Source: Paulinella micropora (Eukaryota > Cercozoa > Imbricatea > Euglyphida > Paulinellidae). From it: a DNA stretch of 64,000 bases. Where the stretch lies: the NCBI GenBank assembly GCA_019918135.1, contig WBZZ01003223.1:184001-248000 (forward strand), written 5' to 3'. Below the pieces are notes generated by a model. The model worked only from the letters and a program-made list of their open reading frames with translations, was not told the origin of the DNA and made no database searches. Shown one piece after another: positions 10,191 through 21,322 of the stretch (position 1 is its first letter; the number at the start of each line of letters is the position of its first letter). The translations under genes were made by a program, and so were the position numbers.

Positions 10191-12818
10191 ATGGCCACTA
10201 GGCCGTTCAGCCCCGAGCTTTTGCAAAGGTACCGAGAACATGAACATCTGGTTGACAGAAAATGCACGGGCCCAGGCCAGTACAAGACGCTTGACCAAAA
10301 AACCGGAAAGATCAGGACCACAGCAAAAACCGGCTGCCAGAGCTGCGCCGCCGACGACAGGTGCAGGAAGCGTTTTGCTAGGTTCGCCGTGGACTTCACT
10401 GTCAACCTCAGCACCGCCAACGGCGGCGCGCCGGCCCCGTACCAAGCTATCTATGCGTGGGTCCAGGCTACCGGTTGTTGTGGGGTTGTCTTCAAAACGG
10501 TCGACGGAAACGTCAAGCCTTCCACACAGCTCGTTTCTTTGGACGGCCGATCCCAGCCAGCCCACATTGTCGCTTTTGTTCAACAGCTGCAAGCTCTGCC
10601 GGGACAAGCTTTGTGGAGGGGCCTTGGTGGCTATTGCACGGAAGGCTGGCATTTCTGGAACAGCTGGGGCGCGCGCGGCGTCGTCTGGGACGCAAGGATG
10701 TTACCATCGTACTCGCGGCACGAATGTACTTTGCTAGGGCAGGACCAGCAGCCCAGCCCCGCCAAAAAGATGAAGATGAATGCACGCACGCGTGCCTGCG
10801 CCGGCCTGCCCGTCAACCTACTCAGGCGTCATCGTCTGATTGACGCCGGCCACAAGCCGTACACCGCCTGCAGTGTTGCTGTCCGAATCGGCCAGGTCGT
10901 GCTCGAGTGCAAGGAGGGCGAACCAACGGTGCCCTGCACAAGCTTGACGCCTTCACAACTCGCGGACCTCGGCGCCCTGGAGCTATCCAAGCGCGAGAAA
11001 TGCTGTGCGAGCAGGTTGGCGTTCTGGGACTCCTGGCCCAAGAACCTAGGACCCCTGGGCGCTTGCCCGCACGACTTCGAGACCGCCCTCGACGAGTTTC
11101 TGGCACACTAGTTCGGTGAACGGTGCAACGAGTACTGTAAGAAGCACGAGATTGTGAGCCTGAAACAGGGCTTGCTCGAGCTGAAGGCCTACCGCCCGGA
11201 CGGCGCGCGCGCGGCGCTGCAGATCAGGCTCGGCAACGACACGGTGGACGTCTATGAATTTCTGCAGGGTGAGGGCAGCGTTGATCGGGGCCTTTACTGG
11301 TCCAGGTACATTGACCACGCACTCACGTACGACTGCAACGACTGGATGGGTTTCCTGAAGTACTGTCCGCGCGCGCAAAAACTAATCCAGGAATTCGAGT
11401 CACTGGTCAACGCCCAGTCCTGCCAGCACAAAGCCCAACAACATCCATTGGAATTGCAATTGGCACAGCGGTTGCCAGACATGATAGAGGATTACGAAAA
11501 ATGGTCCCCGATCGAGGTTAAGCCGCGCGAGGAGGTGCCGGCGTGGAGCTCCCGGCTGCTGGTCGCGTACCAAGAGCACAAACATCTGTCGAAACAGCGG
11601 TGCAAAGACGGCCACGGAGAAAAAACCAGGCACACGATGCGTACAATCACCGCGGCCGGCCAAGCACGGACGTTTGAGCAGCAATGTTGCCAGCGGTGTG
11701 CCGCGGAGCACAAGTGCGGGCTGCAGGTGGCCGAGTTTGGGCCGACGTTTTCTTTTGAGTACAAGAACCAGCAGTACGCGGCTTGGGGTGTAGCGGTTAA
11801 GGACCAGAAGTGTTTTCTGATAGCCCTGACCGAGGCCGCCGGGGAAACGACGGTACGCCTGGAGGACCAGATCCAAGACAACCCGGCGCACGTGCGCGAC
11901 GTGCTGCGCGCCGTCAGGAAGTTTCCCGCCAAGCGGCTGTGGAAGGATCTGCAATTGTACTGCTCCGTGGCCTACAACTTCTGGAGTTCCTGGGGCACTG
12001 CGGGCCCTGTTTGGAACGAGTCTCTGCTAGGGGCCTACGCCGAACACCTGGAAGCGTTGCACGAACCAGCACGGCACAAGCTCTGCGGGAACCTCGAGGC
12101 ACTGCTAGCCGACGACGTGTGGCTGCGCGTGCAGCCCGGCGTCGGCGCGGCCGAGAACGTCCGCATCACCGGAGCCAGGCTGATTTCAGATTCCCATGGT
12201 TACGACGTCGAGTTCGCTGGTCAACGACCTATCGGGCCCCCGCTATCCTTTCGTGGCCAGGACCTCTCCCCGGTGCAGCTGGCGGAGCTGGCGGCGGCCG
12301 GGGTCGTTTTCGCAGACACTGACCTTTACTGCAGAGAGGGCTCGCTGTTCTGGAACTCCTGGCGTTACAGGCCGGAGCATCTGCAGGGCCCCGCCTACAA
12401 CGAATTCAACGCGCAGTTAACGAGTTTTCTGGCACACCCCTGCCACAAGAGCGATTGCCGCAACCAGAGATTCTTCGCCCAGAACGTACCTGTCAATCTC
12501 GGGCTCGAGGCGCAGACGCCTCCTGCGTTACAGATCACGCTCGACGGACAAAGCGTGAGCCTCGAGCAGTTTCTGCTGGACGAAAAAGAGCACTGGCGGC
12601 GCTACATCGAAATTTCGCGACTATACGGGGGCGGCGTTTGGATGCACGCCGGGGCGTACTGCGAGCGGGGCCTGGCTTTGGTCAGAAGTCTGGAACGCCT
12701 GGTTAAGGAGAGAAGAGATCTACCGTACCAGTCAGTAAGAGAGGACGCCGTGGACAGGGGAGGTGCCCAACCCCGGGACTACGAGATGGACGTTGACGAC
12801 GAGTGGGTTGACCTCTGA
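10191..12818 (+). CDS. Internally duplicated WNSW/Cys-cluster protein (new family)
   Basis: Not recognised. The start is the ATG at 10191 (MATRPFSPELLQ). The region encodes a duplicated architecture: each half has a YxEHxHL segment (near 10220 and 11566), an identical CQxCAAxxxC cluster (near 10340 and 11690), then a YC..FW(N/S)SW(G) module and a second FW(N/D)SW module ending in FLAH, followed by a Cys/His-rich tail with a (W/Y)xRYI segment. Four FWxSW motifs lie near 10650, 11026, 11977 and 12346. The Cys clusters look like zinc sites and the Trp motifs like a structural signature. The region is not one uninterrupted frame, though both sides keep strong coding signal. The duplication is about 430-470 residues long. 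Confidence 0.65.
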
Positions 12819-13116
12819 AGAAGAAGCTAAAAACACACCATGTTGAAGAAGGCCCCTTTTAAAAACTAATTAAAATTGAGACAGAAAGTTTCCTTTTTTA
12901 AGAGCCAAACTCTTTCTTTTTGTTGTTGTGTGTCTAGCTAGTACGTGCCAGCACCGCGCGGGGGGGGTTTTGTTGTTCGCGCCTTTGGGGGCCGAATAGT
13001 AGCAAACCACCGACTTTTTTCTTCGCGTCGTCTCTCCCCCCCCCCCCCAGAAGAAGGGGACAGGAAGAGTTCGTTTGTTTGTTTCCTCCGGCCCTCTTTC
13101 TTTCTCTGTTTCATTC
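12819..13116. other. Spacer with TTTTAAAA box and C-run
   Basis: No gene is seen. A TTTTAAAAACTAATTAAAA stretch lies near 12856 and a run of C near 13038; T-rich stretches lie between. Confidence 0.4.
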
Positions 13117-13497
13117 TTAGCAGGACGCCCGGCGGGGCCTCCTTTTGGCGCGCGGGACTGTGGGAGGAGGTGTGTGCGGCCTGCTCGCCATGACTGGCTG
13201 TAAATTAGTGAAATTAGGGTCGGCGCGCGCCCACTCGCGCGCGAGCCACGGCTGCAGCGTAAGCCGGCCGTGCTCGTACCCGAACGAACGACACACGAAC
13301 TCCAGCGCCCGCACGCGGCTGCGCAGCGCCTCTCGGAACACCGGGAATTGTACGTACTGGCGTTCGGCCACCTCTAGCGTGTGCTGCTCGCACCAGGCGA
13401 ACGTCTCGTGCATCGACCGCGTGTTCAGCACGTACGGCAGCCGCGCGCTGAGCTCGGGCGAGGCCACCAACTGTGCTAGGAACGTCTCGTTCAGCTA
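13117..13497 (-). pseudogene. Short unknown gene fragment
   Basis: An open frame with helical coding character (AWCEQHTLEVAERQYVQFPV) but no ATG start; it abuts the 5' end of the gene at 13522 on the other strand. Not recognised. It resembles the helical body of the larger minus-strand proteins in this block in composition only. It may be a leftover of a gene whose 5' part is absent, or a shadow of something else. Confidence 0.3.
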
Positions 13498-13521
13498 TCT
13501 TTCCCTTTTCAGAGGAACGGT

Positions 13522-14880
13522 ATGGGCGGAACCCAGTCATTGCAAGATAGCTCGGTCTTGTGTGTTGGCGAAGCGTGGAAACAAAACTGGTTCAGATATC
13601 AGGTCAGATCTACTGTTCTCTTTCTGAAGGATTACCTAAAAGATAAGAGCTGGATCAATTCCGACGGCAACATCACAATGAAAGAAGAAGGTACGAATGC
13701 ATTTCCGAAGGTCTGGCAGGCATTACCTGCTGGAACAATCGACGGGATAAAAAGGAGTCTGCGCAATGACATACCCCTTGCAAATAATACTGAAGAAGCA
13801 GAATTAACTAAAAATGATTTGGGTGGCGGCAGATTTGTACAAAATCAACAACATGCCTGGCGTGTCAGCTCAGAAGGCGAAGACGAGCAGAAAGCGTTAA
13901 TCTGCTTGCAAGAGCTGAATTTGATTTTCGCCAATCAGGCACAAGCAGCAGGCCGCTGCAGAATTTTTGTCGCTTCGGCCGCGGCGGACAAGCCCGGACA
14001 CCGATCGTTTGCGTTCTTCAAGTTCGTGAAATCACGTGATCAAAAGCTGGGAATTAGCATCTTTCACTTGCACCTGGATAACCTGTACCTGGGTTCGAGC
14101 GAACGGCAGTACGCCTGCCTTATCCAACTGTGGCAGTCTATCCGACTCTTTTGCTTCCAGGCCCAACAAGGACCTAACAAGCTAGAACCCTTGAAGGTTT
14201 CTTGGGTGCAAGTCGATTGGCACCCCGGCCTGGCCAATGTGGACACTGGCAGATTCGCGGTGGACGAGAATCTCCAGCTAGACAGAGATTTGTTGAACGA
14301 TCTGCCAGAAAAGGGAGACAACCCCGCAACAGAAAAAGAAGGCGCTCGCCAAAGCACCGAGACGCAACTGGATGTCGGCAGTGACGGACCTGAAGGGTCC
14401 ACCCCGACGCAGCAGGGGGGACTCGGCGGAGGCCGGGTTTCTAACCAGCACGACTCGCTTACAACAAGCCTTGGTACCGACGTGGCTAATGACGCACCAA
14501 CCAATGACATGAATACAGCAGAACACCCAGATCCAGACGCTGGGCAGGTTGAGGGCGAGCGCAAGTCACGTCGGAAGAAAAGACATGTCAGAGTGAGCCA
14601 GCCGCGACGTCAGGTGGTGCAGGGGAACAGCGAGAAAGGCATAGCGCCGACCGCGGTCGATCCTATTAATCAAAACGATTCGCTTACGGAAAGCCTCTCC
14701 GACACGGCTAACGACGCACCAACCGAGGACACGAATACAGCCAAACACTCAGGATTACATGCCGGGCAGGTTGGGAGCGTGCAGTTATCAGAGGGGCCTG
14801 GCAGTGACAACGGTTCAAGACGCAGTCATTTTCGTTACATAAAATCGCCAGCTGCGCGAAAAGTCCCTTCTTCAAATTAA
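13522..14880 (+). CDS. Member 1 of the MG/HLDNxYL family, with C-terminal repeats
   Basis: Unrecognised 452-residue protein. The ATG at 13522 starts MGGTQS, which matches an N-myristoylation signal (Gly2, Ser6); VLC..A.KQ.WF follows. A core near residues 155-212 (HRSFAFFKFV, IFHLHLDNLYL, LIQLWQSIR) is shared with the genes at 14958 and 16057. The C-terminal third is disordered and holds two copies of a repeat of about 40 residues, NDSLTxSL..(A)NDAPTxDxNTAxH...AGQV, near 14450-14560 and 14675-14775, separated by a basic RRKKRH stretch. If myristoylated it would sit at a membrane; this is inference. Base composition is lower in GC than the flanking genes. Confidence 0.6.
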   Translation: MGGTQSLQDSSVLCVGEAWKQNWFRYQVRSTVLFLKDYLKDKSWINSDGNITMKEEGTNAFPKVWQALPAGTIDGIKRSLRNDIPLANNTEEAELTKNDLGGGRFVQNQQHAWRVSSEGEDEQKALICLQELNLIFANQAQAAGRCRIFVASAAADKPGHRSFAFFKFVKSRDQKLGISIFHLHLDNLYLGSSERQYACLIQLWQSIRLFCFQAQQGPNKLEPLKVSWVQVDWHPGLANVDTGRFAVDENLQLDRDLLNDLPEKGDNPATEKEGARQSTETQLDVGSDGPEGSTPTQQGGLGGGRVSNQHDSLTTSLGTDVANDAPTNDMNTAEHPDPDAGQVEGERKSRRKKRHVRVSQPRRQVVQGNSEKGIAPTAVDPINQNDSLTESLSDTANDAPTEDTNTAKHSGLHAGQVGSVQLSEGPGSDNGSRRSHFRYIKSPAARKVPSSN

Positions 14881-14957
14881 TTAAAAATCTGTTGTTTATT
14901 CGTTTGGGCGCCCTGGTTTTTTGGTCCTGCCTGTTTTTTTTGGGGGAGATTTCTGTG

Positions 14958-15746
14958 CTATTGGGAGGGTATGGGTTTCCTGGGCAATGGAGGTGGCGGG
15001 GGTCTTCCCCTGTCCATGCCTGTCTTTGGTTCGGTTGCTTTTGGCGATTGTTGAATAACCTCCTGCTCCGGCTGCAGCGTTTTTCTGGCTTTTGCTAAGA
15101 CTTCCTTCGACACCATCGGAGCTATGACATCCACAACTACTCGATTCTTTGGCGCAGACCACCCTGCAATTGACTGCCAGAGTTCCAAAAGACCGCCAAA
15201 TTCGGTTCCCTCATCCTGCAGGTACCTGTTGTCGAGATGCACGTGCTTGATTTCTGCGACGCATCGTTTGTCGTTGTTGTTTGTAAGCTGGAAAGCCGCA
15301 AATGAATTTCTGGCTCGGTTTGATGCAATGTAGGTCGAACATGGCGTGTCGTTCTGTGTTTCGAGTAGGTACAATTCTAGTTCCTCAAAACAAATCAGTA
15401 AATTGATATTTCGGGGAGCGCTACCGCGCGTGACCCGCCGTTTCTCCCTTGCTGGGGAAAACCGGAGAATTGTGAGCTTGTTCTTGATAAAGTCTTTTTG
15501 AGGTTGACTTAGAACACTCGATTCATCGAGGAGTTTTGCCAGGCAGTTGTCACTTTGCATTGTCTTTTGCCATGGAAGCACGTTATTCCGTGTTGTGGCG
15601 CTATCAGCAGAGGCCTGAGCAGGCTCATCAGAATTTGTAGCTAATGTCCAGGCGGTTTGATCTAGGATTTCCTGAAACCACGGTTGCTTTTGCGCGTTAG
15701 CCAAACACAGAACTCTTTGCCCTTGTGTATTTGGTGTGTTGCCGAT
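14958..15746 (-). pseudogene. Member 2 of the MG/HLDNxYL family
   Basis: Minus-strand gene converging on member 1, 77 bp apart tail to tail. It carries the family signature: VLCLANAQKQPWF near the N-terminus and RNSFAAFQL, IKHVHLDNRYL, LLELWQSIAGW in the core (about 15130-15340). The C-terminus is proline-rich (RPPPPPLPRKP), suited to binding SH3 or WW domains. The start is unclear; coding similarity to the other members begins near 15746. Function unknown. Confidence 0.5.
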
Positions 15747-16056
15747 TTTTTGAGTGAAGGGGTCCAGGCTTCTTCTTTGAGTTTAATACACAAAGAAGAC
15801 TCTTATACTGCTTTTTTTTTGTGTGCGGAATCAAAACATCGTTTTCTGGCCGCCAAAATTCTTGTCGTTTTTGCTCCTCCCTGCCCCAAGTCTCCAAAGT
15901 GGCTACGTTTTTTTTGTCCTGTGTAACAGAGCCCTCCCCCCCCCCCCCCCCCGCTTCTCCTCCCTGGTCTCACCCCGTGCCAAGATTATACAATCTCAAC
16001 CTGAAATCTATCCTTCAGTGAAAATAGTGTCGTCTCGTCAACGTCCCAGGCAAAGC

Positions 16057-16784
16057 TTACGCCGACGATTTACCTGCCCCCAACCGTCTCTGCTGATTCA
16101 TCCATTGTCTGATTGTGTACCAGAGAGATAAATAACAATGAAACTTGTCTTCGTCATTCTGCAAAAACTTGTTCTCGACATGCGCGTGGATGATTCGGAG
16201 CACGAAATGCCGTTTTCTGTTTTGTCGTTCTTGCATATTGAAAACCGCGAACGAACGTCGGTCTTTCTTCGTGGCAACAAAGGTTTTACATTTCCCAGAT
16301 TCGGACTTGTTGTTCGGGCCTGAGGTTTTACTTTTTCCAGATTCGGACTTGTTGTTTGGGTCTGGGGTGATCCAAATATTTTGAATTCGCGGAGACAGGT
16401 TTTGCATTTCTCGGAACCCGCCGTGCTCTTAACATCAACTTGCCAGGCCTCTGGTTTGTTGGCAACTGTCGGGATCTGTTGTTGCGCTTCGTCATTCCCA
16501 AGCAATTTTCGGATCTGTTGCTCGAAAATTGATTTGTCATTCTGAAATAAATCTTTAATCTTTGCCAAGAATCCGGCGGCTTCTTCTTTCCCGAGCAAAC
16601 GGTCGATCCGTTCCGATAGTTGCACTAATTCGGAGGGCTTCTTCGTCCGGAGCAAATTTATATTGTTAACCAGAAATTGCAGCGTCTGGCTAAATATCTG
16701 CTTCTTAAAGTCTTGATTAACTGCCTCTAGGCAATAGACCTCACCTACTTCTATGTCAGCAGCAATGCCCTGTACAGTTCCCAT
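16057..16784 (-). pseudogene. Member 3 of the MG/HLDNxYL family
   Basis: The ATG at 16784 opens MGTVQG, again a possible myristoylation start, then EVYCLEAVNQDFKKQIF, aligned with the N-termini of members 1 and 2. The core signature is RRSFAVFNM, IIHAHVENKFL, YLSLWYTIRQW (about 16090-16260). A short tandem repeat NNKSESGK(S/C)KT, absent from the others, precedes the core. The coding signal is not in one uninterrupted frame. A TTTTTAAAA box lies about 20-30 bp upstream of the start. Function unknown. Confidence 0.5.
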
Positions 16785-17119
16785 GGCTTCTTTTCTTTGT
16801 GCCTTTTAAAAACAATTCAGCCAAAGGGACTATTAGACGACGCTACCTACGCCGCGGACCCCTCCCCCTCCCCCCTCTCTCTCTCCCTTCTCCTACCTTC
16901 CTCTCTACCGGTGCCCCACCCCCATCCCTCCTCCCCCCCCCTCCAACCAGATGACAAAAAAGCAGATTTTTAGTAGCAACGGGAGATGACAACAACAACA
17001 AAAAAGGCAACCTACAAAATAAAAAAAGAGCGGAAGGGAATGCGCACATCTTGGGTTGTGTTTTGTTTGCAGAGTTTTTTTTTCTTACCAGCCCGTACTT
17101 TGGTTAACCAAAGATAATA
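16785..17119. other. Spacer with CT-rich and C-run tracts
   Basis: No gene is seen. It holds the TTTTTAAAA box of the upstream gene, C-rich/CT-rich tracts near 16860-16940 and A-runs. Confidence 0.4.
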
Positions 17120-19290
17120 TCAAGCCGCGAGCGCCTTCTTCAGCGGCCGCCAGATGCGCGTGTGCATTTCCTGCCAGCTGGCCTCGTCGTAGGCCCGCGA
17201 CAGTGCCGTGTCCAGCAGGGCTGGCAGCTTCGCTACCAGCCGCTGCGTCAGCAGGCGCCGCTTGTTGTCTTGCAGCACGTAGCCCCACAAGTAGGCCCGC
17301 TCGCGCTTCAGCCGGTCTAGCACCCGCCACAGCTCCAACAAGCGCATGTCTTGGCCACGGACCTGTTCCCCCGTGCGCGCGACGGCTCTCAGCACTGTCC
17401 AGATCATCGCCGCATAGTTCAGCAGCAGGCGCCGTTCCTCGGCCCTGGCAAACCAGGGCAGGGCGTACGGCCACCGCAACTGGTCGCCGCGCCGCCCGTT
17501 CAGCAGCGCCAGGGGCTCACCCACCGCCGCGCCGGGCAGCAGCCCCGAACAGACCAGCCACGTCCAAAGAACGCGCGACACCAGCCCGGACTTCTCGGCC
17601 CAGCTGCCCCGGCCCCTGAGCAGGGCGACCTCGTACGGTGTCAAGTACAGCTCCATTTCCCGCACCGCGTACGCCAGCTCGCCGCGCGGCGACCGGAAGC
17701 GCCGCACCAGCGAGAACTTGCCGCGCGCCGCCGCCGGCAGCGCCACCGACGGCATCGGCGGTCCAGTACCCTCGCCGTCCAGCAGCCACAGCTGCGCACA
17801 GTGGACCGGGGACGCCAGCGAGCACAGACCGTGCCAACAGCTGCGCTGCACCTCCAGCAGCTCTCGCAGGTCGACGCGCGGCTCTTCGGGCAGGTAGCCG
17901 GCCAAGGCAAAAGAGCGGAACCAGACCTTGCGGCTAGACTGTCTGACGACCTTCGAGAACACGCGCCGCAAAGACGCGGACCAGGCGCGGAGCTGCGCCC
18001 GCTCGTCGTCGGCGGAGTGTGCAATCGCCAGGCTCCGCAGGCCCAGCAGCACGCCCAACTGCCGCGGCCCGTCGGAGTTTAGGCAGTGCGCCAGCAGGTC
18101 GCCGGCCGGGTGCTGGCCGAACGCCTGCGGCGGCGGGCCGCGGTCTACGATGGTCATTTTGCACGGGGCCAGCTGTTGCAGCGCGCGCAGGTCGGTCACG
18201 TCCGCGACAGCGGGGTCCACACACAGCAGCCTAAGCTGCAAGAACGCTGGCGCTGGGTTGCGGGGGCACAGCGCCAGCCGCAGACGTTCCAGCAGCCCGC
18301 CCTCCCACTCGCCCGCCGCCTCCCGGCCGGCCAGCACGTACTCGGCCTCGGCGCGCTTGCCCACCGTCAGCTCGTAGTGCCGCAGCGCCGGGGTGCACGC
18401 CGGGTCCCACTGCAGCCCCTGGCCGGACCGCGCCAGGCCGTCCACCAGCTCCTGCGGGGTCAACGCCCGTGCAGTGCTATTGTGTGCAGCCGGGGCCAGA
18501 TAGTCGAGCCCGTAGTGACCGGCAGCGGCACGGCGTCGGCGCCGCCGGGCTCGTAGAGCTGGAGCTCTTCGAGCGTCGGGGCCAGCCGCTCGAAGCCCGG
18601 GCCGAACAGCACGCAACTTTTGCAGCTCCGCAGCGACAGACGAGCCAGCGCACAGCCACCGGGGAACAGCTCGCCCAGGCCGTTCGCCCCCAAGTGCACC
18701 GAGTCCAGGCTCAGCTCCTGTACCTTGGGCAAAAGACAGGTTAGCGCGGGCCGCACCAACAGCTCGTAGTCGAGGCGGCGGTCTTGTTCGTCGTAGTCGT
18801 AACCGTCGTAGAGCCGCAGGCTAACCGTGCGCAGGCCGTCGCGCCCGTGCCACAAGGCCAACAGGCCCCCCGCGGCGGCCGCGTCACACGTGAGGTCCAG
18901 CTCCGTCACGCGGGTGTAGTAGTGCAGGGCCAAGCGGAGGAGCTCGAGCCTGTGCGGCTGCAGACTGTCGGGGCCGGGCTGTTCCCGGCAGTACGAGAGC
19001 TTGAGTGTCGTGGTCGGCTGGTAGAGGCAGTCTGCGCGGCGCGCGCTGGCCACGTGGCACGGGTCAATGTCTGCGTCGGGGTAGCACTTGGTCAGCGCCC
19101 GGCGCAGGAACAGTTGCGGCTGCACGGACGGCAAAACTCGAGACCTCCACTGTGAAGAAAGGCGCAAGAGCGCCAGCTGATCCCGCAGAGTGAGCCAAGA
19201 GGCCCAGTGCGGAAAGAACGCCGTAAGAGCACAGCCACCGCGCGCGGCCAGCGCTTCCAAGCGGCGCCGTTTGGGAGAAGAAGAAGACAT
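17120..19290 (-). pseudogene. F-box/LRR-like protein with long helical C-terminal region
   Basis: The ATG at 19290 starts MSSSSPKRRRLEAL, a basic nuclear-signal-like N-terminus. Residues about 22-55 (FFPHWASWLTL, DQLALLRLSSQWRSRVL) fit an F-box, and residues about 110-270 hold irregular LRRs (VTELDLT, VQELSLDSVHL, LARLSLRSC, LEELQLYEPG). A helical region of about 450 residues without recognised domains follows. F-box proteins bridge substrates to SCF ubiquitin ligases. The coding signal is in more than one frame in this copy. It is followed on the same strand by the Rpb3-like gene's tail about 370 bp upstream. Confidence 0.55.
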
Positions 19291-19664
19291 GCAAGGAACG
19301 TACTACCCCCTCCTCCCGCTCCGCTTGGGGCGCTAGGAAAGAGGATCCGCCCACCAAAAAAAGGTACGAAAAAGAAACGAAATTACCAAAAAGACAGAGG
19401 GACATGTTTTTACAAAAAGAGAATGAGGGAGCGGGGGGGGGGCCCGGGGTTCCTTTTTTTTTCGCCCAACAAGTGCGCCCAACGTTATGCTGTTGTTGTT
19501 GTAGATTTTGTTTGGAAATCTTGGTAGGGTTGGGGGGGGCCGCGTCAAGAAAGTTTTTTTTAATGTAACTGGGAAAAGGGGGGGGGAGGGCAGGGGTGGG
19601 GGAGTGGTAAGGGGCGGGAACAGGAAAAGAAAATACGTGCAGTAACGTTAGCCACGGAGTTTTT
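19291..19664. other. Spacer with G-runs
   Basis: No gene is supported. Runs of G near 19434-19442 and 19535, T-runs, and a GTT microsatellite near 19490-19503 lie between two minus-strand genes. Confidence 0.4.
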
Positions 19665-20983
19665 TTAAGGGGACGGCGAAGCCGGCGCGGTTGAAGGCGA
19701 AACAGGCACTGTCGCAGGTGACGACGGTTGGTACGAGGGCGAAACAGGCACCGTTGTGGGTGATGACGGTTGGTACGAGGGCGAAACAGGCACCGTTGTG
19801 GGTGACGACGGGTCGTACGCTGGGGAGGAGGAGGAGGAGGAATCGTACAAGGCAGCGGGGGGCCCGGCCTTGTCCGCTTCGTCTCGCGCAAACAATCAAA
19901 GCACTGCTCGAGCAATTGTCTGGGGGTTTCCGCTCCGTAGCTCTCGACCTCCACCAGCCAGTCCGGCGAGGCCGCCGCGTTCACAGGCGTCTCGACCGTG
20001 ACGGCCCGGCCAGTCGTACAGCGCAGACACGCGGTGCAGTGCCACGGCCGGGCCACTACGATCGTGCCGGTATCTTCCACGTCGAAAACTCCGGTGGGCA
20101 GCAGGCCCACACCTCGTAGCCAACCGGGGCTGACAAACGCACCTTGGACTCCAGCCTCGGCGTGACCAGGCCCTTCTTGAAAAGCCCGTTCATGACGGCC
20201 GAGCCCTTGGTAGCCCAACATCTCAAGTGCAGCGATTCGCCCGGCAGCAGGTACGCCAGCACTGTCCTGGCCAGGCCAGGCGCCAAGACAGCCGGCCGCC
20301 CCGCGGCCGTGCGCAGTTCCTCCAGGTAGACCGGCCGCACGCCCAGCGCCGCTAGCAGCGCCTCGAGCTGTTCGTCGCAGAACAGCCCCGCCTCGCCGCC
20401 AGACGCCAGGTCCACGTGCAGGTCGTCGTCGGGCGCCAGCGACAAGGAGCGCAGCACGCGCGCGTAAAGCTCCGGCTCGTGCTCCGTAGCAAACGCCGCC
20501 ACTCCGAGTCGTCGAGCTCACGGGCGGGCGCGCGGCGTCTGACGCCGCGCGCAATTCCTCGCACGCCGGCGCGTGGCGGTTCTTGTTCTCCGCGACGAGC
20601 TCCAGCGCGACGCTGTTGCGTGTGGTAAACTGGGAGGGCAACGTCCGGTCGAGCGGCAGCACCTCCATGTCCCGCAGCCTGTCCGCGGGCACTTGGATCT
20701 GCACGTGCTTCAGTGTTTGCAAGATATCCAGGTTCCCGCAGAAACCGACGGGCTTGTCGCCGCCATCCGCACCACCGCCCCATTCCACGTACGTAATGCG
20801 GAGCGTAAACGTGTGATCCACGGCCTCTAGCAACGCTTGTGGCAGCAACATGGTCTGTACGTTCCGCAAAGCGAACAGACCGGCGTTTGGCCGCGGGGGC
20901 GGGGGCAGCTCTTGCACCACGACCTCCCGCAACGCGCGCCTGATCTCGCCCGTGCGGTACTTGTTCCAGGCCGCGTTGATCAT
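19665..20983 (-). pseudogene. Divergent RNA polymerase Rpb3/RpoA-like subunit with CTD-like heptad tail
   Basis: The ATG at 20983 starts MINAAWNKYRTGEIRRAL. The body is recognised by the order of its elements: a strand pair ending VALELVAENKN, LLPGESLHLRCWATKG (compare GQELKLRAxAxKG of Rpb3), a CTACLRC zinc-like loop, and WLVEVESYGAETPRQLLEQC, which fits the C-terminal VESxGxxxPexil signature of the Rpb3/Rpb11/RpoA fold. At the gene's end lies a tail of three 14-residue repeats, YxPSSPxTVPVSPS, each readable as two heptads of the RNA polymerase II CTD type (YxPxSPx). The frame is not continuous between body and tail in this copy. Assignment rests on motif memory, not on a search. Confidence 0.5.
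19697..19822 (-). repeat. Three tandem 42-bp units encoding CTD-like heptads
   Basis: The motif GCGAAACAGGCAC recurs at 19697, 19739 and 19781, an exact 42-bp period with only a few differences between copies. Read on the minus strand each unit gives YxPSSPxTVPVSPS. The period is a multiple of three and the encoded pattern is conserved, so the array is coding. Confidence 0.75.
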
Positions 20984-21322
20984 ACACAAAACGACTTTGT
21001 TTTAGCTCTTTTTTTTGCGACCCTTTTTTCTCCGTGCTCCCTTCGGCCCCCCCCCCACCCCCACCGCCGCCGCCGCCTTTCCTCCCCCCCCCCTTTTTTT
21101 GGCTGCCCCTGATTATTTATTTCGTCCCCCCCCCCCCGTTTCTCCTCTCGGTGGCCCCCCGGCGCCCTGCTTTTTTGAAATGCTTTAAGTTTTGGAGGGA
21201 GGACAAGAGGAGGAAGGGTCGGAGAGAAATCCGCATAGCCCGCTTTTTTTTTTTCTTCTTGCCCCGCACCTTTTTTTTTTGTTGTTGTTAAAAAAATTCG
21301 GTGTTTTATTGTTACTGCGTCG
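20984..21322. other. Spacer with C-runs and T-runs
   Basis: No gene is seen. C-runs (near 21050, 21090, 21128) and long T-runs precede the minus-strand Rpb3-like start, and a TTAAAAAAATTC box lies near 21288. Confidence 0.4.
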
